Shown: positions 24,980 to 33,375 of the stretch, one piece after another
Layout: each line of letters begins with the position of its first letter
How positions within the stretch are numbered: the stretch's first letter is position 1
Assembly: GCA_048463395.1 (NCBI GenBank)
Contig: DBFWPL010000028.1
Location: 1 to 50,508, forward strand
Direction: 5' to 3'
Origin: JAGAJR01 sp048463395
GTDB taxonomy: Bacteria; Pseudomonadota; Alphaproteobacteria; RF32; CAG-239
Length of the DNA stretch: 50,508 nt
Position numbers and translations under genes: made by a program
Notes under the pieces: generated by a model
Told to the model about the DNA's origin: nothing
The model's database searches: none
Seen by the model: the letters and a program-made list of their open reading frames with translations, nothing else

Positions 24980-26131
24980 TTACGCTTCCGGCAACAGAGA
25001 AATCAAAGTAATCTCCGAAGGGGCAAACAAACGCATCGGAGGCCCCCAAGACCCGACACCTCGGGAAACATAAAGTTTCAAACCGCGAACCTCATAAAGT
25101 CCGGCAAGATACTTATTGGCTTTTTTAACCAACAGATGGAACGGAAAAATCTGTCCGCCGTGAGTATGTCCTGAAAGCTGCAAATCAATAATGCGGCTGC
25201 TCAGGTAATCCACAAAATCCGGCGTATGAGACATTAAGACCTTATACTGAGTTGTCTTGCTTCCCTTCAATGCCTTATAGAAATTAACATTTAACATCGG
25301 ACTCATACTTGCAGTATGACTGTCCGGTATTCCGGCCAGATAAATATTGGTATCCCCAATCGTCAGGCCTTTGTTAAACAGAAGATGAAAGCCCATTTCT
25401 TCAAAACGTTTCTGCCAAGAGGCAATTCCGTTATACAATTCGTGATTGCCGAAAGAAATATAAATGCCATATTTGGCTTTTAACTTTGCCAAAGCATTGG
25501 TTTGAGCGGTCAGAACATCCACCTTATCGTCAATAATATCTCCGGTCAGAACGATAAAATCCGGACGCAGGGAATTTACCCTGTTGACCAGACGGTCAAC
25601 ATCGGCAACCGAGGTTGTCCGGTTAATATGCAAATCTGTCAGCTGCAACATGGTTATATTTTTATGAATCCGATCTGAGGTAATATAAATATCTTTGATT
25701 TCAGGCTCTTTAGTTCCTTCATAAAAAGCGTAAGCAGCAAAGAGGAGAGTCAGCCCAACCGTTATCAGATTGACTTTGCCGAGAATATTCAGATTTTTGG
25801 GATTCAGCCACCAATTGGTCCGGTCAAAAATTCGGACAATGCCATAGAGCATATACCATAAAATATCTCTGAAAATCAGCAGAGAGAACAAGAGGAACAC
25901 TGTTCCGAAAAGAAAATAACTTACCGGTGCAAAAATATTATATATTTCCGGAGAAAACAAAGCATATTTCTTCACTCCGGCAATAATAAACGGAGAAAAC
26001 CATCCATAAGCAACCGTCAGGCCTACGGCAATTTTTCCTGAAAGCTTAATATCACTATAACTGACAAGCGTTCTTACGGTAATAACCGTACAAGCAAGAG
26101 CTATAACCACACCCGCAATAAAAAAGTACAC
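24980..26131 (-). CDS. Membrane-anchored metallophosphoesterase (YkuE/YaeI type)
   Basis: A 383-aa protein with four N-terminal TM segments (residues about 1-150), then a calcineurin-like phosphoesterase domain with every metal motif: TDLHI, GDIIDD, GNHE, MSHTPDF and GHTHGGQ. The domain faces the periplasm or cytoplasm depending on topology. Family relatives hydrolyse UDP-diacylglucosamine or phosphodiesters; the substrate here is unknown. It sits between clpB and the DUF4167 gene, breaking a usually contiguous pair. Confidence 0.92.
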   Translation of the reverse strand: MYFFIAGVVIALACTVITVRTLVSYSDIKLSGKIAVGLTVAYGWFSPFIIAGVKKYALFSPEIYNIFAPVSYFLFGTVFLLFSLLIFRDILWYMLYGIVRIFDRTNWWLNPKNLNILGKVNLITVGLTLLFAAYAFYEGTKEPEIKDIYITSDRIHKNITMLQLTDLHINRTTSVADVDRLVNRVNSLRPDFIVLTGDIIDDKVDVLTAQTNALAKLKAKYGIYISFGNHELYNGIASWQKRFEEMGFHLLFNKGLTIGDTNIYLAGIPDSHTASMSPMLNVNFYKALKGSKTTQYKVLMSHTPDFVDYLSSRIIDLQLSGHTHGGQIFPFHLLVKKANKYLAGLYEVRGLKLYVSRGVGSWGPPMRLFAPSEITLISLLPEA

Positions 26132-26324
26132 AACACATCCCCTTCGCTTCTACCACACACTCTCACAAAAAACACTATAGACTCACATACCCCTATTTTC
26201 CCTACACAGCATGGGCGTCTTTTTTCTTACAGAATAAAAACTTCTGGAAAATAGTCAAATATTATTTAGACTATAAACAACATTTTGTCTAAAAAGGATA
26301 AGGATACGGCAAAATATCAAAAAA

Positions 26325-26873
26325 TTATACGGCAGCAACTTTTTTGCGATAAGTTCTTTTAGGTTTTGGCTGTTCTTCGGAAACTTTGTCTTTTTCAGTT
26401 TCGGCATTATCAGAAGCTTCGGTGATTTCAATTATTTTAAAAGCTTTTTTTACCGGTGCATTTTCCGTTTGTACGGCTTTTTCCGTTTTGTTTTCTGACG
26501 GAACATTATTGCTTTCCGTATTTTCTTCTCCTGTTGCGGTATTCTCTCCGGCATTGTCATTGCTCACGGCATTTTCTTGAGAAAAATCATTTTTCCTTTG
26601 ATTATTGTTTTTTTGATTCTGATTTTTTTTCTCGTTTATTTCGGTAACGATTTTACGATAGTGTTCCGCATACTGGCGAAAAACCTCGGCACTGACATAG
26701 TCATTGTTATTCAAAGCATCTTTAGCCAGCTCATTATATCTTTTTATCAAATCAAGAGCCGTACCGCTGCATTTTCCGGCGATACTGTTGCTGTCAAATT
26801 TGTAGTTAAGTGAATAGACCTGATTATTATAATTATTATTGTTATTGCGAAACTTATTATTTGTTCTTTTCAT
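26325..26873 (-). CDS. DUF4167 domain protein
   Basis: A 182-aa protein from the ATG at 26873 (MKRTNNKFRNNNNNYNN). The DUF4167 core is at about residues 20-75: NYKFDSNSIAGKCSGTALDLIKRYNELAKDAL, then AEVFRQYAEHYRKIV. The rest is a low-complexity Asn/Glu/Lys tail ending PKRTYRKKVAAV. An in-frame extension to 26933 reads AT-rich leader and is rejected. This family is nearly confined to Alphaproteobacteria and normally lies between prmC and clpB, as here. Function unknown; the basic ends suggest nucleic-acid binding. Confidence 0.88.
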   Translation of the reverse strand: MKRTNNKFRNNNNNYNNQVYSLNYKFDSNSIAGKCSGTALDLIKRYNELAKDALNNNDYVSAEVFRQYAEHYRKIVTEINEKKNQNQKNNNQRKNDFSQENAVSNDNAGENTATGEENTESNNVPSENKTEKAVQTENAPVKKAFKIIEITEASDNAETEKDKVSEEQPKPKRTYRKKVAAV

Positions 26874-27025
26874 ATTTTTAATACCATAATCGTTAACAAA
26901 GGGCCTCAGCAAAGAACCCTGAAAAAAATTCAAATTTTATTTTTTTGAAAATCCTAAATGATGCAAAACAAAAATCGGAAGCATCGTTCAGGCCTCATCA
27001 TACAGATAAATATTATAATTGCAAA

Positions 27026-27868
27026 TTATTTTTTGAAAATTATACATCTTTCAATACCTGACAAATCCCGAAGCACTTTTTCCGTTTTTAATCCCGCCTT
27101 TTCAAACACCTGACACACATCTCCGGCTTGATTTATTCCGATTTCCAGTAAAACATATCCGCTGTTTTTTAACAGGGACGGAATAACTTCCGCCAATCGG
27201 CGGTAGTGATCCAAACCATCCGCTCCGCCGTCCAAAGCTTTAAGAGGATCATAATCTCGGACGTTTTTTTCCAAATCCGAAATATCTTCGGTCGGAATAT
27301 ACGGAGGATTGGACATGATTAAATCAAACTGCCGGTTAAAAAGAGAATCAAAGTCATTGTCAAACCAGCTGGCCTGACAAAAATGTGCCTGCTCCGACAC
27401 TTTCAGCTTTTCGGCATTTGAAATTGCGACAGCCAGAGCTTTCTCGGAACAATCCACCCCAATGCCTTGAGCATCTTTCCGCTCCTCCAGCAAAGAAAGG
27501 AGGATACATCCGGAGCCGGTTCCCAAATCCAGAAACCACGGCGTTTGAAAATCCGAAGCCAAACGAAGAGCTTCCTCAACCAAAACTTCCGTATCCGGAC
27601 GGGGAGACAGAACATCGCAGGTTACGTTGAAATTATATTTATAAAAATCTTTTGAACCGATAATTTTATCCAACGGCATATTTTCAAGGCGAAGAGCCAG
27701 CATTCTGCCAAGTTTATCTTCCTGACTTTCGTTTAAAACAGTATCCATACCGACGCTTCCGGCCTCTTGCCCCAAAACCTCGGAAATCAGAATTCTGGCT
27801 TCCAAACGCGGCGACGATATTCCGGACTTTGATAAAACGGATATGGTATTTTCAAAAATGCTGCTCAT
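27026..27868 (-). CDS. prmC: Peptide chain release factor N5-glutamine methyltransferase
   Basis: A 280-aa protein. A helical N-terminal domain (1-75) is followed by a Rossmann methyltransferase fold with SAM motif LDLGTGSGCILLSLL and the PrmC signature SNPPYIP. The NPPY loop binds the Gln of the GGQ motif in RF1/RF2. The C-terminus ends in a typical SGIERCIIFKK strand. prfA, its usual neighbour, is missing; a 64-aa ORF and rpoH lie upstream instead. Confidence 0.96.
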   Translation of the reverse strand: MSSIFENTISVLSKSGISSPRLEARILISEVLGQEAGSVGMDTVLNESQEDKLGRMLALRLENMPLDKIIGSKDFYKYNFNVTCDVLSPRPDTEVLVEEALRLASDFQTPWFLDLGTGSGCILLSLLEERKDAQGIGVDCSEKALAVAISNAEKLKVSEQAHFCQASWFDNDFDSLFNRQFDLIMSNPPYIPTEDISDLEKNVRDYDPLKALDGGADGLDHYRRLAEVIPSLLKNSGYVLLEIGINQAGDVCQVFEKAGLKTEKVLRDLSGIERCIIFKK

Positions 27869-27925
27869 TTTTATCCTTTTTGGGCATCATTACAGATTTT
27901 TACAATTTTATAAGATTTAAGCATA

Positions 27926-27953
27926 AAAAAACGCCGCAAAGCGGACGTTACTT
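27926..27953 (-). terminator. Terminator before prmC
   Basis: On the minus strand AACGTCCGC, TTT, GCGGCGTT then a T run. It closes the transcript of the small gene at 27969-28163. Confidence 0.85.
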
Positions 27954-27968
27954 TATTTTTTCTGCCGG

Positions 27969-28163
27969 CTAGTTTCTCTGATTGCTTTTGGTAAGAACTT
28001 TGCGAGCCACAAAAATATTTTCTTCCTCAGGTTCATCTCCGCGGACAATTTTTATCAAGTCGGCAATATGCTCACGCATCGGAGACACGTCAAGAGACGG
28101 GGAAAATTCTCCCTTAAACATAAAGCCCGCTGTTTCAGGCTGCATTTGTTCAGAATTGGACAC
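27969..28163 (-). CDS. Small protein of unknown function
   Basis: A 64-aa protein (MSNSEQMQPETAGFMFKG), acidic in the middle (VRGDEPEEENIF) and basic at the end (ARKVLTKSNQRN). One predicted amphipathic helix (MREHIADLIKIV). It lies 31 bases downstream of rpoH in the same direction and ends at a terminator, so it is probably co-transcribed with rpoH. No family recognised. Confidence 0.55.
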   Translation of the reverse strand: MSNSEQMQPETAGFMFKGEFSPSLDVSPMREHIADLIKIVRGDEPEEENIFVARKVLTKSNQRN

Positions 28164-28194
28164 TTTTCATTTTCTCCGTTTATTTCTCAGCATA

Positions 28195-29097
28195 TTAGCA
28201 CATTTCCGCAGCCAAAGCAAGCTTTACTTTTTCAGAAAGTTTATCAAAAGCTTTCTTTTCGATTTGTCTTACCCGCTCGCGGCTAATCGCAAACTTCTCG
28301 CCTATTTCTTCCAAAGTAACGGGAGTGTCTGAAAGCATGCGGTTTTTGATAATATATTGTTCCCGCTCATTCAAGAGGCTCAAACACTGATATAAAATCT
28401 TTTGTTTCAGGCTGTTTTCTTGTTTGCGGGAAGTATTTTCTTCTATATTTTGTCTTTTGTCAACAATAAAATCAATTTTCTCCATAGAACCGTCATCACC
28501 GGCAACAACATTTAAAGAGCTGTCTCCGCCCAAACGCTGGTCCATTTCGACCACATCTTTTTTGTCAACAACCAATTCCTTGGCAATTTTCTCAACAACA
28601 TCCGGTTCCAGAGATTTATTGTCATAAAGTCCCAAACGGGATTTTATCCGGCTTAAATTGTAGAACAATTTCTTTTGTGCCGCAACGGTGCCGATTTTAA
28701 CCAAGGACCAAGACCGGAGAACATAGTCATTCACAGCCGCCTTTATCCACCAAATAGCATAAGTCGCCAAACGAACTTTCTTTTCCAGATCAAACTTTTT
28801 GACCGCCTGCATCAAACCGATATTGGCCTCGGAAATAATATCTGCCAACGGAAGCCCGTAACGACGATAAGTCAGAGCAATCTTGGCAGCCAGACGCAAA
28901 TGCGACGTTACGAGTTTCTGGGCGGCCTCAAGACTGCCGTGCCGGCGAAATTCCTCCACCAGACAGGCTTCTTCTTCTTCACTTAAAATCGGAAATTTTT
29001 TTATTTTTTCAAGATAAGAGAATAAGCTGTTCTCTTCAACAACAAGAGGTAAATTTGTTGTGTTTCTTACAATTACCGCATGTGAATTTTGACTCAT
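28195..29097 (-). CDS. rpoH: RNA polymerase heat-shock sigma factor (sigma-32 type)
   Basis: A 300-aa protein from the ATG at 29097 (MSQNSHAVIVRN). Region 2 has LRLAAKIALTYRRYGLPLADIISEANIGLMQAVKKFD and ATYAIWWIKAAVNDYVLRSWSLVK. The RpoH box QKKLFYNLSR is at 141-150, separating it from RpoD. Region 4.2 has VTLEEIGEKFAISRERVRQIEKKAFDKL. No strong SD at the chosen start (AGAAGG lies too far upstream), which may mean regulated translation. It directs heat-shock transcription and lies four genes from clpB. Confidence 0.95.
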   Translation of the reverse strand: MSQNSHAVIVRNTTNLPLVVEENSLFSYLEKIKKFPILSEEEEACLVEEFRRHGSLEAAQKLVTSHLRLAAKIALTYRRYGLPLADIISEANIGLMQAVKKFDLEKKVRLATYAIWWIKAAVNDYVLRSWSLVKIGTVAAQKKLFYNLSRIKSRLGLYDNKSLEPDVVEKIAKELVVDKKDVVEMDQRLGGDSSLNVVAGDDGSMEKIDFIVDKRQNIEENTSRKQENSLKQKILYQCLSLLNEREQYIIKNRMLSDTPVTLEEIGEKFAISRERVRQIEKKAFDKLSEKVKLALAAEMC

Positions 29098-29229
29098 TAT
29101 TTTCTGATACCTTCTTTCAAACATTAACCCAATACTATTTGAGCATTGTTTACAAATATTCAATATCCGCAATTGGAAATATTATGACATTTTATAAAAA
29201 GAATCAACTCTCTGTTGATAAAATTAAGA

Positions 29230-29868
29230 CTAATATTTAAAGGTAAACGACTTTTGAGCGGCAGAAAGCGGAGAAAAGTTCATCACTTCAACGATTGTTT
29301 CACCATATTCACGGTACAACAAAATATAAACGTTTGAGGTTATGCCCTCGCTGGTGCTTTTGCACAGCCGCAGCAGACTGTTATCCAGTCCGTTGTTAAT
29401 TTTAATCATAACTACCCGGCTGGCAACCTCAAAATCATCTCTGGCGGTAATCTTTCCGGCATCGATTTCCTTAAATTTATTTAAATTGCGGGTAATCAGG
29501 GCTTCTGTTCTCTTTTCCAGAACCGATGTCCCCGGATTTGTCGCCAGAAAAGATTTGCCGTTCATCCAGACTTTTGCCAAAAGAATCGTATCATCGCAGG
29601 CCGGAAGAGCGGAATCAATTTCGACCGTTTCTTCCGTATCCACAAATTCTATCGGCTCGTTTTCATTCGGCTGTTCGGTACTATCAATGATTACCATCCC
29701 GTTTTGAACCTGCGTTTCAACGGAAACATCTTCCACCTCCGTTTCCGGCTCCACAGTTGCGGAAACCTCTTCTTCAGAAGCAGCCGCATCTGGAGCGGTC
29801 TCTTCCGCAGACAGCGGTGAAACCGAAAACAAGAAAAAAGCACTTAATAGAATCCAGAATTTCTGCAA
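29230..29868 (-). CDS. Secreted protein of unknown function
   Basis: A 212-aa protein. The signal peptide MQKFWILLSAFFLFSVSPLSAEE is probably cleaved after LSA. An acidic linker (residues about 22-85, rich in Glu, Thr, Val) is followed by a compact domain with two Cys (LPACDDTI and RLCKSTS) that may form a disulfide, ending FTFKY. It lies 14 bases downstream of asnS, same strand, so co-transcription is likely. No family recognised; probably periplasmic. Confidence 0.72.
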   Translation of the reverse strand: MQKFWILLSAFFLFSVSPLSAEETAPDAAASEEEVSATVEPETEVEDVSVETQVQNGMVIIDSTEQPNENEPIEFVDTEETVEIDSALPACDDTILLAKVWMNGKSFLATNPGTSVLEKRTEALITRNLNKFKEIDAGKITARDDFEVASRVVMIKINNGLDNSLLRLCKSTSEGITSNVYILLYREYGETIVEVMNFSPLSAAQKSFTFKY

Positions 29869-29882
29869 TGTTTTTATCCTTA

Positions 29883-31271
29883 TCAGAAGTTGATTGATTT
29901 AGGTGTTCTCGGAAACGGAATAACGTCGCGGATATTACCGATACCGGTTACCAGCATCATCATTCTCTCAAATCCCAATCCGAAACCGGCATGCGGAACA
30001 GAACCAAACTTACGAGAATCCAGATACCAAGCGTAGTCCTCCTCTCTCATTCCCATATCCTTGATCTTCTGAACCAAAACATCATAACGTTCTTCACGCT
30101 GAGAGCCGCCGATGAGTTCACCAATCCCGGGAACAAGAACATCCATGGCAGCAACGGTGCGTCCGTCCTCGTTCAAACGCATATAGAAGGCTTTGATTTC
30201 CTTCGGGTAGTCGCGGACAATAACCGGACGTTTGAAGTGCTTTTCGGCCAGAAAACGTTCATGTTCCGTCTGCATATCAATACCAAACTCCGGTTCATAT
30301 TCAAATTTATGGCCGGATTTTTTCATGATATCGATTGCTTCGGCATAAGTAATACGGGCAAAACCATTTTCAACGATGTTATTTAATTTATCCAACAACC
30401 CCGGTTCAACAAATTTATTAAACAAATCCAAATCGTCGGCACAATGTTCCATAACGTGTTTAACACAAAAACGAACCATGTCTTCGGCAAAGTCCATGTC
30501 ATCATAAATGTCGGCAAATGCCATTTCCGGTTCAATCATCCAAAATTCGGCGGCATGACGGGTCGTGTTGGAGTTTTCAGCCCGAAAAGTCGGTCCGAAA
30601 GTATAAATGTCGCCCAAACCCATGGCATACATTTCGCCGTTGAGCTGTCCGGAGACGGTCAAATGGGCTTCTTTGCCGAAGAAATCCTGAGAATAGTCAA
30701 CTTTTCCGTCTTTGGTTCGCGGAGGGTTATTCAAATCCAAAGTTGTTACCTGAAACATCTCACCGGCACCTTCACAGTCCGAACCGGTAATCAACGGAGT
30801 ATGAACGTAGCGGAATCCGCGTTCATTGAAAAACTTGTGAATGGCAAAAGACAATTCCGAACGAACACGGAAAGCCGCACCGTATTTGTTTGTTCTCGGA
30901 CGCAAATGAGCAATGGTACGGAGATATTCGTCAGTGTGCTTTTTCTTTTGCAGCGGAAAATCCTCATCAGCGAAGTCATAAACTTCAATCTCATCGGCAA
31001 CGATTTCGTATTTTTGGTTGCCGCCTTTGGATTCAACCAAGGCTCCGGTTACGGCAACGGAAGACCCCGTGGTCAGTTTTTTTACGTCTTCATAATTGTT
31101 CAAATTTGAATTGGCAATAACCTGAATATTTTTAAGACAAGAACCGTCATTGATTTCAACAAATGAAAAATCTTTAGAATCCCGGCGGGTTTTGACCCAC
31201 CCTTTAACCAGCACTTTATCCTGCGGTTGTTCTGCCGCCAAAAGGCTTACAATCTTTGTTCTTTTTAACAT
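29883..31271 (-). CDS. asnS: Asparaginyl-tRNA synthetase
   Basis: A 462-aa class IIb synthetase. The N-terminal OB-fold anticodon-binding domain (VLVKGWVKTRRDSKDFSFVEINDGS) is followed by a catalytic core with motif 2 FRAENSNTTRHAAEFWMIEPEMAF and motif 3 GFGLGFERMMMLVTGIGNIRDVIPFPRTP. The Asn rather than Asp specificity is supported by the motif 2 sequence and by length. It charges tRNA-Asn directly, so the cell need not rely only on the GatCAB route. Confidence 0.97.
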   Translation of the reverse strand: MLKRTKIVSLLAAEQPQDKVLVKGWVKTRRDSKDFSFVEINDGSCLKNIQVIANSNLNNYEDVKKLTTGSSVAVTGALVESKGGNQKYEIVADEIEVYDFADEDFPLQKKKHTDEYLRTIAHLRPRTNKYGAAFRVRSELSFAIHKFFNERGFRYVHTPLITGSDCEGAGEMFQVTTLDLNNPPRTKDGKVDYSQDFFGKEAHLTVSGQLNGEMYAMGLGDIYTFGPTFRAENSNTTRHAAEFWMIEPEMAFADIYDDMDFAEDMVRFCVKHVMEHCADDLDLFNKFVEPGLLDKLNNIVENGFARITYAEAIDIMKKSGHKFEYEPEFGIDMQTEHERFLAEKHFKRPVIVRDYPKEIKAFYMRLNEDGRTVAAMDVLVPGIGELIGGSQREERYDVLVQKIKDMGMREEDYAWYLDSRKFGSVPHAGFGLGFERMMMLVTGIGNIRDVIPFPRTPKSINF

Positions 31272-31423
31272 TTTTTATTCCTCAATATTCTTATTTTATT
31301 CAGTTACTGCCATGAAACAGCGTTAGAAATATATATCACTTCAAATTAATTGTCTAGCATTGACAATTATTAATCTACGTATAATTATATACTCAGAAAA
31401 TTAACTATAACCGGAGAAAATTA

Positions 31424-31879
31424 ATGAGAAAATTCCTTTTTATGCTCATTTTGCCAATTACCCTTATTTTTAACGCCTGCACCTCCGACATCGGAGCCAA
31501 CCAATATGCTACTTCTTCTATCGGACAGGCCAGCACGGCTCAAATCGGAACAGTCGTTTCCGTCAGACAAATTAAAGTTGCCAGCGACAGTTCGGCCGGA
31601 ACATTAATCGGCGGTGCTGCCGGCGGCGTTGCCGGATCTACTATCGGCGGCGGCAATACGGCTCACATTCTTGGTGCCATCGGCGGTGCCGTTATCGGCG
31701 GCATGGCCGGAAACGCCGCTCAGAAAGGTTTGACCTCTCAAGGCGGTTATGAATATGTGGTCAGATTGGACAACGGAAATCTGGTTACCGTTTCTCAAGG
31801 AACTGATATTCTGCTGAATCCGGGACAAAGATGTATGGTGTTATTCGGCGAACGTGCCCGCGTTATTCCTTATAACTAA
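31424..31879 (+). CDS. Glycine-zipper outer-membrane lipoprotein (SlyB/Pcp-like)
   Basis: A 151-aa protein. The signal peptide ends in lipobox FNAC (Cys19). A glycine-zipper membrane segment spans about 59-100 (AGTLIGGAAGGVAGSTIGGG, then HILGAIGGAVIGGMAGNAA), followed by a small beta domain (YVVRLDNGNLVTVSQGTDILLNPGQRCMVL). This is the SlyB / 17-kDa surface antigen layout, associated with outer-membrane stability and stress. It is divergent from asnS. CGGAGAA before the ATG is the RBS. Terminator follows. Confidence 0.9.
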   Translation: MRKFLFMLILPITLIFNACTSDIGANQYATSSIGQASTAQIGTVVSVRQIKVASDSSAGTLIGGAAGGVAGSTIGGGNTAHILGAIGGAVIGGMAGNAAQKGLTSQGGYEYVVRLDNGNLVTVSQGTDILLNPGQRCMVLFGERARVIPYN

Positions 31880-31898
31880 AGATTACAGTTCACTACTT

Positions 31899-31933
31899 AA
31901 AAGAGTTTCGAAAAACGAAGCTCTTTTTTTTGT
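31899..31933 (+). terminator. Terminator of the glycine-zipper lipoprotein gene
   Basis: AAGAGTTTCG / CGAAGCTCTT stem with an AAAAA loop, followed by a run of T. Confidence 0.88.
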
Positions 31934-31944
31934 TCCATATAATA

Positions 31945-32051
31945 TTTTAGACAAAAATTTGCAATTTTACGGATAATTATTATTGATTCTTATTTCCAAT
32001 CATGGTATATTTCTTACATATTTATATGTATATGTGCTTATTATTGGAAAC
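31945..32051 (+). promoter_or_regulatory. AT-rich leader sharing motifs with other orphan genes
   Basis: TTTTAGACAAAAATTTGC begins at 31945 and is nearly the same as 42511-42534. TATTATTGGAAAC at 32039-32051 is identical to 3919-3931. Both precede, or lie between, orphan genes without SD sites. Regulatory role is inferred. Confidence 0.35.
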
Positions 32052-32199
32052 CATTTCATCATCTGATGTTTTTGCTTATAAGAGCATTTTCCTGATATCC
32101 ATATACTTTTTACCGTTAATTTTATTTATTAATCAGCAAAAGAGTAGACCGGAAGCATCCTCAGGAATGCAGTCTCTTAAAACAAACCGGGTGAACACA

Positions 32200-32928
32200 A
32201 TGAGAAAAGCATTTGTAAAAGCTCTCGCCGATTACACAGATCAACCTGAAGCAGCAATCTCCGCGATGAATCACAGTCTTCATGTTTCCATCATATTGGA
32301 CTGGATACTGCAGCCAACAGGACAAGATATCCGCGGTTGGCGAATTTCGCCTTACTACATGAACCTCATGACTGAATTCGGCGAATATCTTTACAAAAAG
32401 GACCCCTTCACCGGGTGGATTCTTCTGGAAATCGCTCTCCAGCGTCTTTCCTGCGGTGCGGTCTTACATGAACCTACTCCGGTTCAAAAAGCATTGCCGG
32501 AACCTTACCGGAAATATTCCGCCGCCTGTGATCAATACGGCATCATGTCGGAAGACTGTTGGAAGTTTCTGACCACTCAGGGCAAGCTTTGCTTCAATAT
32601 TGAAGAAACTTGCGATCATGTAACCAAAATCGTGTTCGGACTTCTGGATCATTTGACTCCGGACGGTCATGAACTCAACGGGTATATGACCGGACAGATA
32701 AGCGGCAAAGAAATGTATGACTGGGCTTGGGAAATCGCTAATGAGGAAATCTCCTTCAAAGCTCGTTACGATCACTTTGCCACACCGGAGCGATATGCTA
32801 AGTACGCCCTGTTCTTCAAAGAAAATCAGAACCAAATCGATTGGAATGATTTCTTCAAAAGAATCGGTCTCAACGGTCTCAAGAACTTCTTCCGTCGCCG
32901 CGAGGTGAAAAAAGAACTTCTGCGTTAA
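32200..32928 (+). CDS. Protein of unknown function
   Basis: A 242-aa protein from ATG 32200 (MRKAFVKALADYTDQPEAA). In-frame ATGs at 32167 and 32002 exist, but codons before about 32140 have the AT-rich look of non-coding leader. None has a good SD. No signal peptide in the short form. Trp/Tyr-rich and helical, with five or six Cys (ALQRLSCGAVL, YSAACDQYG, MSEDCWKF, KLCFNIEETCDHV) and a basic C-terminal tail (LKNFFRRREVKKELL). No motif recognised. Base composition is richer in C and G than its leader, like the genes at 2813-4676. A shared bidirectional terminator follows. Confidence 0.65.
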   Translation: MRKAFVKALADYTDQPEAAISAMNHSLHVSIILDWILQPTGQDIRGWRISPYYMNLMTEFGEYLYKKDPFTGWILLEIALQRLSCGAVLHEPTPVQKALPEPYRKYSAACDQYGIMSEDCWKFLTTQGKLCFNIEETCDHVTKIVFGLLDHLTPDGHELNGYMTGQISGKEMYDWAWEIANEEISFKARYDHFATPERYAKYALFFKENQNQIDWNDFFKRIGLNGLKNFFRRREVKKELLR

Positions 32929-32960
32929 TTGGCTCTCAGAGAAAAACAAAACGCAAAAAC

Positions 32961-32993
32961 AAAGGGGTCGGATTATTCCGATCCCTTTTTTTC
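32961..32993. terminator. Bidirectional terminator
   Basis: GGGGTCGGA / TCCGATCCC stem with a TTAT loop, A-rich on the left and seven T on the right. It overlaps the 3' end of the minus-strand gene that stops at 32973. Confidence 0.88.
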
Positions 32994-33374
32994 TTGCAAA
33001 TAATTCTTCAACATTTCTATCCATAACGGATTTTCACTATAAACAAATTGTCCGCCGATTTTGCTCACGGAGCGTTTTCCATCTGAAATTATCAGGCGTT
33101 GATACTCCTCTTTCAGTCCTCCATAGATATTGTTTATCTTGGGATTATCTTTTTTTTCCCGCTCAAAACCATCCCTACTGCCAAAATAATAACGGGTTAT
33201 TCGCACACCTTTTTCCCGAAGCTTTTGCAACAATCTGAAATATTCCTCATCAGGCTGAACATTATCCTTTTCATCTTCCTGTTTGGAAACCAGCAGGGAA
33301 ACCGTTGTGTCGGACAGTATTACAAAAACTCTTTTCAACACATTGTTTTCAGCCAATCCTTCATACAATTTCAT
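32973..33374 (-). CDS. Unknown protein, second gene of a two-gene operon
   Basis: A 133-aa protein from the ATG at 33374 (MKLYEGLAENNVLKRVFVILSD), where AAGGAG lies seven bases upstream; the longer frame to 33605 overlaps the previous gene. It is an alpha/beta protein rich in Lys and Glu (EEYFRLLQKLREKGVRITRYYFGSRDGFERE). No signal peptide and no catalytic motif I know. It begins one base after the stop of the 537-aa gene, with its SD inside that gene, so the pair is tightly coupled and the products probably work together. Confidence 0.72.
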   Translation of the reverse strand: MKLYEGLAENNVLKRVFVILSDTTVSLLVSKQEDEKDNVQPDEEYFRLLQKLREKGVRITRYYFGSRDGFEREKKDNPKINNIYGGLKEEYQRLIISDGKRSVSKIGGQFVYSENPLWIEMLKNYLQEKKGSE

Positions 33375-33375
33375 T

